Source: Patulibacter sp. (lineage in GTDB: Bacteria > Actinomycetota > Thermoleophilia > Solirubrobacterales > Solirubrobacteraceae). From it: DNA of 11,149 nucleotides. Positions 7,641 to 11,149 of this stretch are shown here, piece by piece. The notes beneath the pieces are model-generated. The model was not told the DNA's origin and did not search any database. It saw only the letters and a list, made by a program, of their open reading frames with translations. Location of the stretch: contig JALRCL010000536.1 of assembly GCA_023268575.1 (NCBI GenBank), positions 1 through 11,149 on the forward strand, read 5' to 3'. A program made the position numbers and the translations under genes. Each line of letters begins with the position of its first letter. Within the stretch, counting starts at the first letter, position 1.

Positions 7641-9163
7641 CGCTTCTCCTCCGGGTCCTTGCTCGGGTCGAGCGCGTCCTTCGTGATCCCGCACTCCGGC
7701 AGGAACCAGGGCTGGCCGCCGATGAGGCCGGGAGGCCGCGGGTAGGCGTACTGCTTGAGGCCGATCTTCGTGAAGAGCTCCGTGGTGACCACCGGCGGCC
7801 AGGCGTGCAGCGTCGCCGTCGAGGCGTTGATCCGGGCCCGGATGCCGTGCTGCCGGTGCTTGCCGTCCTCGAGCCGCCCGCGGTACGGGAACGGCTGGTC
7901 GAGGAGGTCCATGTCGGCGGTCCGGTCGCGCGACTTGAGCTGGTAGCTCTGGAGCCAGCCGCCGAGCCCGACGAGGGCACCGCCGGCCTCCGGCGCGTAC
8001 GGGCGGATGCAGGCCACCATCGGCGTGGCCTCCTTCAGGATCCGCGTCGTCCGGTTCACGAACGGGGAGCCGTTGGCCAGGAGCGTGCGCAGCTCCGGCG
8101 CGACGCGCGTCGTGGTGCGCACGGTGCTCAGCGCGGCGGGCACGATGCCGTGGAGCTCGCGCAGCGCCGGGGCCGCGGCCCGCGCCAGGGGCTTCAGGCG
8201 CGCCACGCCGGGCTGCAGGTCCGAGACCAGGCCGTCGAGCCCGTCGATGCTCGTGTCCACGCGGGCGAGCGTCGTGCGCGCCTCGCCCATCGCGGGCGCC
8301 ACGCCGTCGAGGGTCTGCTGGATCTCCCGGGTGCGGGAGCCGAACGCCTCGAAGGTCCGTGCGGCGACGGTCACGAGGTCGCTCACGGCGCCGGCGCGCG
8401 TCGCGAGCGTCGTCGTGAGGCGGTCGGTGTTGCGGACCAGGCCCTCGAGGGCGCTCGTGTCGGCGGCGAGGTCCTTCACGAAGCCGTTGATGTCGCGGAT
8501 CCCGCGACCGCTCGCCGCGAGTCCCCGGTTGATCTGCGGCTCGGTTCCGCGGACGGTGGCGTCGACGTTGCCGGTGAGGCTCCGCACCTCGCCGCGGGTC
8601 TCCTGGTTGAGGGTGTTGAGGATCTGGTCGACGTCGACCGCCGGGCGCGTGTCGCGGGAGGCGATGATGCCCCCCTCGGGGATCGCCGGCCCGGAGCTCG
8701 GCCCGAGCTTCAGATCCAGGCGCCGGGTGCCCGAGCCGATCGTCGTGCCCCAGCGGCTCGTGACCGTGGTGCCCTTGGGAAGCGGCCAGTAGTCGTCGTC
8801 GTTGATCGCGATCTCGACGATCGCGCGGCCGTCCTGGTACTCGACCCGCCCGACCTTGCCGACGTCGATGCCGTCGACCTGGACGTCGAGGCCCCGCGTC
8901 AGGTTGAACGCCGAGGAGAAGGACGCCTTGACGATGTGCTTCTCCTCGCGGGTCCCCACGACCCACAGGACGAAGAGCACCGACGCGACGGCGCCGACGA
9001 TCCACCACGGATGGCCCAGGAGCCAGCGGCTCGCCCCGGCGACGGGCGTGCGCCGTCGCGGGCGTCGCGCGGCCCCGCCCGGCCCCGCGGATCCTCCCGC
9101 GGAGCTCGTCGGGTCCCCGATTCGGCGCAGGGGCGTCCGCGGTTCGTTGTGCTGCTCGGACAC
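7637..9163 (-). CDS. mceA: Mce family protein, first of the operon (MceA position)
   Basis: 508-residue MCE-family subunit, the longest of the six. It starts with GTG at 9163, six bases after the yrbEB stop, with GGAGGG nine bases upstream. An extended cytoplasmic N-terminus of about 50 residues (Gly/Pro/Arg-rich, with RRPRRRTP) precedes one membrane anchor at about 53-70. The MCE domain covers about 76-155 (VQVDGIDVGKVGRVEYQ, then RRLDLKLGPSS). A linker leads to ILNTLNQETR (181-190) and a long helical region to about 375, including EARTTLARVDTS. The C-terminal domain (about 380-508) is the largest in the operon and carries two cysteines, C385 and C491, the second in LPECGITKD near the end. 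Expected role: inner-membrane-anchored subunit of the Mce tunnel. The A assignment is by order, directly after the two permease genes. Confidence 0.94.
   Translation of the reverse strand: MSEQHNEPRTPLRRIGDPTSSAGGSAGPGGAARRPRRRTPVAGASRWLLGHPWWIVGAVASVLFVLWVVGTREEKHIVKASFSSAFNLTRGLDVQVDGIDVGKVGRVEYQDGRAIVEIAINDDDYWPLPKGTTVTSRWGTTIGSGTRRLDLKLGPSSGPAIPEGGIIASRDTRPAVDVDQILNTLNQETRGEVRSLTGNVDATVRGTEPQINRGLAASGRGIRDINGFVKDLAADTSALEGLVRNTDRLTTTLATRAGAVSDLVTVAARTFEAFGSRTREIQQTLDGVAPAMGEARTTLARVDTSIDGLDGLVSDLQPGVARLKPLARAAAPALRELHGIVPAALSTVRTTTRVAPELRTLLANGSPFVNRTTRILKEATPMVACIRPYAPEAGGALVGLGGWLQSYQLKSRDRTADMDLLDQPFPYRGRLEDGKHRQHGIRARINASTATLHAWPPVVTTELFTKIGLKQYAYPRPPGLIGGQPWFLPECGITKDALDPSKDPEEKR
7646..7652 (-). 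promoter_or_regulatory. Ribosome binding site of mceB (GGAGGAG)
   Basis: GGAGGAG is embedded in the last codons of mceA, five bases before the ATG at 7640 that overlaps the mceA stop. Confidence 0.7.
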
Positions 9164-9169
9164 GGGTCC

Positions 9170-10039
9170 TCACCCTCCGACCGGGAGCTTGGGGTCCACG
9201 CCCCAGAAGAAGAACGTGAAGCCCTCGTTGAGCACCATCGTCAGCATCAGCGCGACGACCATCGATTTCGCCGTCGCCTCGCCGACCCCGACCGGCCCAC
9301 CTCTGGCGGTGTAGCCGTAGTACATGGACGCGATCACGATCGCGATCCACATCACGAGGGTCTTCGTGTAGCTGAAGATGATCGAGGGCCCGTCGGTGAA
9401 CGCCCAGTGGACGCTCTCCCAGGCACCGCGTGAGATCTCCCCGATCTGGAAGAGGATCACGAAGACCTCGCCGACGTAGAACAGCACGAGCCCGACGAGG
9501 AAGATCGGCAGCGACACGAGGATGTTCGCCGCCAGGCGCGTCGCCACGAGGTAGCGCATCGGGTTGAGGCCGAGCGACTCCATCGCGTCGATCTCCTCGT
9601 TGATGCGCATCGAGCCGATCTCGGCCACGTAGCCGCAGCCGATCTTCGCGCCGACCATGTAGGCGAACATGAAGGGCGTGGCCTCGCGGATCGGGCAGAG
9701 CGCCGAGAACACCCCGGCGTACGAGCTCGCGCCGTAGCCGCGGAGCACGTAGACCGACTCGTTGCCGCAGGTCAGCCCGAAGGTGAACTGCATGGCCCAG
9801 AGCACGAGCGCGGAGCCCGTGATGAGCAGCGACACCTGGCGCAGCATCTCGGCGCTGTAGCGCAGGACTCCGCGCAGCTCGAGGATCGCCCGGAATCCGA
9901 AGACGGCGATCTGGCCGGCCTCGACGAGCATGTTGCGGACGGGATCGACGAACCCGTTGGCCACGCGCTCCAGCCCGTTCGGCCGCGCGGGCCGACCCCG
10001 GCGGGGCTCGTAGGGCGAGCTGTGTGCTCCAGCTTCCAT
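9170..10039 (-). CDS. yrbEB: YrbE/MlaE-family ABC permease, second copy (YrbEB)
   Basis: 289-residue inner-membrane permease of the MlaE family. It is expected to pair with YrbEA, bind the ATPase on the cytoplasmic side and dock the Mce proteins on the outer side. An interfacial helix (about 28-60) precedes membrane segments at about 66-88, 113-135, 165-196, 215-243 and 255-278. The family signature between the second and third segments is visible as AEIGSMRINEEIDAMESLGL (139-158), with the paired Glu expected at the ATPase contact. The C-terminal signature GYTARGGPVGVGEATAKSMV (242-261) is also present. The outer loop after the first segment is flanked by C91 and C115, which YrbEA lacks at the same place. 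The ATG at 10039 lies 16 bases after the yrbEA stop, with GGGAG five bases upstream. Confidence 0.95.
   Translation of the reverse strand: MEAGAHSSPYEPRRGRPARPNGLERVANGFVDPVRNMLVEAGQIAVFGFRAILELRGVLRYSAEMLRQVSLLITGSALVLWAMQFTFGLTCGNESVYVLRGYGASSYAGVFSALCPIREATPFMFAYMVGAKIGCGYVAEIGSMRINEEIDAMESLGLNPMRYLVATRLAANILVSLPIFLVGLVLFYVGEVFVILFQIGEISRGAWESVHWAFTDGPSIIFSYTKTLVMWIAIVIASMYYGYTARGGPVGVGEATAKSMVVALMLTMVLNEGFTFFFWGVDPKLPVGG
9173..9178 (-). promoter_or_regulatory. Ribosome binding site of mceA (GGAGGG), decides a GTG start
   Basis: GGAGGG is placed nine bases before GTG at 9163 and overlaps the last codons of yrbEB. It supports the GTG start over downstream alternatives. Confidence 0.65.
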
Positions 10040-10044
10040 CTGCG

Positions 10045-10049
10045 CTCCC
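10045..10049 (-). promoter_or_regulatory. Ribosome binding site of yrbEB (GGGAG)
   Basis: GGGAG lies five bases before the ATG at 10039, inside the 16-base spacer between the two permease genes. Confidence 0.6.
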
Positions 10050-10055
10050 GGCCCC

Positions 10056-10916
10056 TCAGCGAAGGGTGGACGTCTCCGGGAACGCGCCGAGCAGCAGCGA
10101 GTTCAGGAGGTAGTTGTAGACGTAGACCGCGCAGAAGGCGACGACGACCGCCTGGTTGACGGCGCGCCCGACCCCGGCGGCGCCGCCCTTGGCGTTCATG
10201 CCCTTGTAGCAACAGACGACGGCGATGATGAAGCCGAACGTCAGGACCTTCAGCGTGTTGAAGACGACCTCGGCGATCGTGAAGTTCGACGAGAAGGTCG
10301 ACACGTAGCCGGCGGCCGACTCCTGCCAGACGGTCATGTTCGCGATGAGCTGCCCGACGAGGCTGATCGCGGTGTTCCAGTAGTTGAAGATCACCGTCAT
10401 CACGCCGAGCGCGATGAAGCGCGGGACGATGAGCACCTTCACGAGGTCGGTGCCGAGGACCGCCAGCGCGTCGAGCTCCTCGCGGACCTTCCGCGCTCCC
10501 AGGTCGGCGCAGATCGCGGTGCCCGCGACGCCGGCGACGACCATGCCGTTGATCCAGGGGGCGAACTCGCGGACCGAGGCCATCACGAAGAACGCGCCGA
10601 GGCGGTCGACGGTGCCGAAGACGTTGACGAGGTTGCCGCCCTGCAGGCCCGGCGCGCCGAACCCGAAGAACGTCGTCGAGATGACGACCGGGAAGAAGCA
10701 GCGCTTGATGACGAGGACGGTCTGCTCGATGAACTCGCCCTTCCAGCTGAAGGGCGGCACGACGCTCATGCGCGCCGCGCGGAACGTCATGAGCAGGACG
10801 GCCGCGATCTCCTCGAGGATCGCGGCGATGCCCGTGCTCTGCTTCTTGCCCGGGGGCGGCGCCACCGGGTGATCCGGCGTGCCGGGCAGCGTCGGCGGTT
10901 GCACGACGGTGCTCAT
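10056..10916 (-). CDS. yrbEA: YrbE/MlaE-family ABC permease, first copy (YrbEA)
   Basis: 286-residue MlaE-family permease, partner of YrbEB in a heterodimeric membrane core. A Pro-rich N-terminal tail (1-25) and an interfacial helix (about 30-60) precede membrane segments at about 68-90, 108-136, 155-190, 213-238 and 254-277. The family signature is clear: ADLGARKVREELDALAVLGT (137-156) followed by DLVKVLIVPR, and near the end YKGMNAKGGAAGVGRAVNQA (237-256). The sequence is similar in plan to YrbEB but diverged, as in actinobacterial mce clusters where both copies are kept. The ATG at 10916 has GGAGGT five bases upstream. The gene starts 39 bases after the ATPase stop, the largest spacer in the operon, and that spacer shows no convincing promoter or hairpin. 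Confidence 0.95.
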   Translation of the reverse strand: MSTVVQPPTLPGTPDHPVAPPPGKKQSTGIAAILEEIAAVLLMTFRAARMSVVPPFSWKGEFIEQTVLVIKRCFFPVVISTTFFGFGAPGLQGGNLVNVFGTVDRLGAFFVMASVREFAPWINGMVVAGVAGTAICADLGARKVREELDALAVLGTDLVKVLIVPRFIALGVMTVIFNYWNTAISLVGQLIANMTVWQESAAGYVSTFSSNFTIAEVVFNTLKVLTFGFIIAVVCCYKGMNAKGGAAGVGRAVNQAVVVAFCAVYVYNYLLNSLLLGAFPETSTLR

Positions 10917-10921
10917 GGGCG

Positions 10922-10927
10922 ACCTCC
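10922..10927 (-). promoter_or_regulatory. Ribosome binding site of yrbEA (GGAGGT)
   Basis: GGAGGT lies five bases before the ATG at 10916 and fixes that start. It sits in the 39-base spacer after the ATPase gene. Confidence 0.75.
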
Positions 10928-10955
10928 GTTCTTCGTGAGGGGACGCACGTCGCTC

Positions 10956-11149
10956 CTACTCCATCCCGAGGGGGCCGCCGGGGTTGCCGGCCAGGAACTG
11001 GCGCACGAAGGGGTTGGGCGAATCGAACATGTCGTCCCGATCACCCGACTGCACGATCCGGCCCTTCCACAACACCGCGATGTACTCCCCGATCCGCCGC
11101 GCCGACGCGATGTCGTGGGTGATCACGATGTACGTGCCGCCGTTCTCGG
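10956..11149 (-). CDS. mceG: ABC transporter ATPase, MceG/Mkl/MlaF-like, C-terminal 63 residues only (5' part outside window)
   Basis: The frame is open from the right edge to a TAG at 10958-10956. The visible residues begin ENGGTYIVITHD, whose His (in THD) is the switch/H-loop histidine of ABC ATPases. They continue with a strand-rich end (YIAVLWKGRIVQSGDRDDM) and the typical family closing block MFDSPNPFVRQFLAG, then a short Gly/Pro tail. Walker A, Walker B and signature motifs lie outside the window, so the assignment rests on this end plus the adjacent YrbE genes. Role by family: hydrolyses ATP to drive the YrbEA/YrbEB permease. It is placed at the head of the operon, unlike the unlinked mkl/mceG of M. 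tuberculosis. An ATPase for some other importer is possible but unlikely given the 39-base gap to yrbEA. Confidence 0.88.
   Translation of the reverse strand, partial: ENGGTYIVITHDIASARRIGEYIAVLWKGRIVQSGDRDDMFDSPNPFVRQFLAGNPGGPLGME

Noticed and set aside
3374..9350. Very long minus-strand frames that run through two Mce genes each (for example 3374-6289, 4858-7980, 6207-9350)
   Set aside because: Their upstream halves are out-of-frame readings of the preceding gene. The real starts are the ATGs overlapping the preceding stops, so these are not fusion proteins.
7805..9433. Very long plus-strand open frame (over 500 codons) opposite mceA and yrbEB
   Set aside because: It is antisense to two well-supported genes and crosses their boundary. 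Its translation is Arg/Gly/Ala/Val-rich without domains, as expected of a mirror frame in high-GC coding DNA.
10917..10955. Possible promoter, riboswitch or terminator in the largest spacer
   Set aside because: Only 39 bases, containing the yrbEA ribosome binding site; no hairpin with a T-run and no convincing -10/-35 pair seen.

Overview
The window is almost one single operon read from right to left on the minus strand. It is a complete mce (mammalian cell entry / MCE-family lipid transporter) cluster from a very GC-rich bacterium. The high GC, the tandem pair of YrbE permeases and six different Mce proteins in a row all point to an Actinomycetota. The ABC ATPase sits at the head of the same operon, unlike in Mycobacterium tuberculosis, where mkl/mceG is unlinked. 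That arrangement, together with the Arg/Ala-rich proteins, makes a deep-branching lineage such as Thermoleophilia/Solirubrobacterales plausible, but this is an inference and not shown by the sequence.

Layout in transcription order: the C-terminal end of an Mkl/MceG/MlaF-like ATPase (11149-10956, cut by the window edge); YrbEA (10916-10056) and YrbEB (10039-9170), two MlaE-family permease subunits; six Mce proteins, named A to F by position only (9163-7637, 7640-6207, 6210-4858, 4861-3374, 3377-2034, 2037-685); and an unrecognised polytopic membrane protein (688 to beyond position 1). The spacing is tight: 39 nt, 16 nt and 6 nt in the first three gaps, then a 4-base start/stop overlap at every later junction (ATGA five times, then GTGA).

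Working model from family knowledge: the ATPase powers the YrbEA/YrbEB permease pair in the inner membrane. The six Mce proteins each have one N-terminal membrane anchor, an MCE domain and a long helical segment. They would form a heterohexameric tunnel carrying a hydrophobic substrate across the cell envelope. The substrate (fatty acid, sterol or other lipid) cannot be told from this window, since no catabolic gene is present.

The most interesting points are a matched C-terminal cysteine pair in five of the six Mce proteins, including a Cys-X-Cys in MceF; the absence of a canonical lipobox in MceE; and the translationally coupled membrane protein at the distal end. I found no RNA genes, insertion sequences, CRISPR arrays, repeats, convincing promoters or terminators. 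No stretch over 40 bases lacks a gene. The long plus-strand reading frames are antisense shadows typical of high-GC coding DNA.
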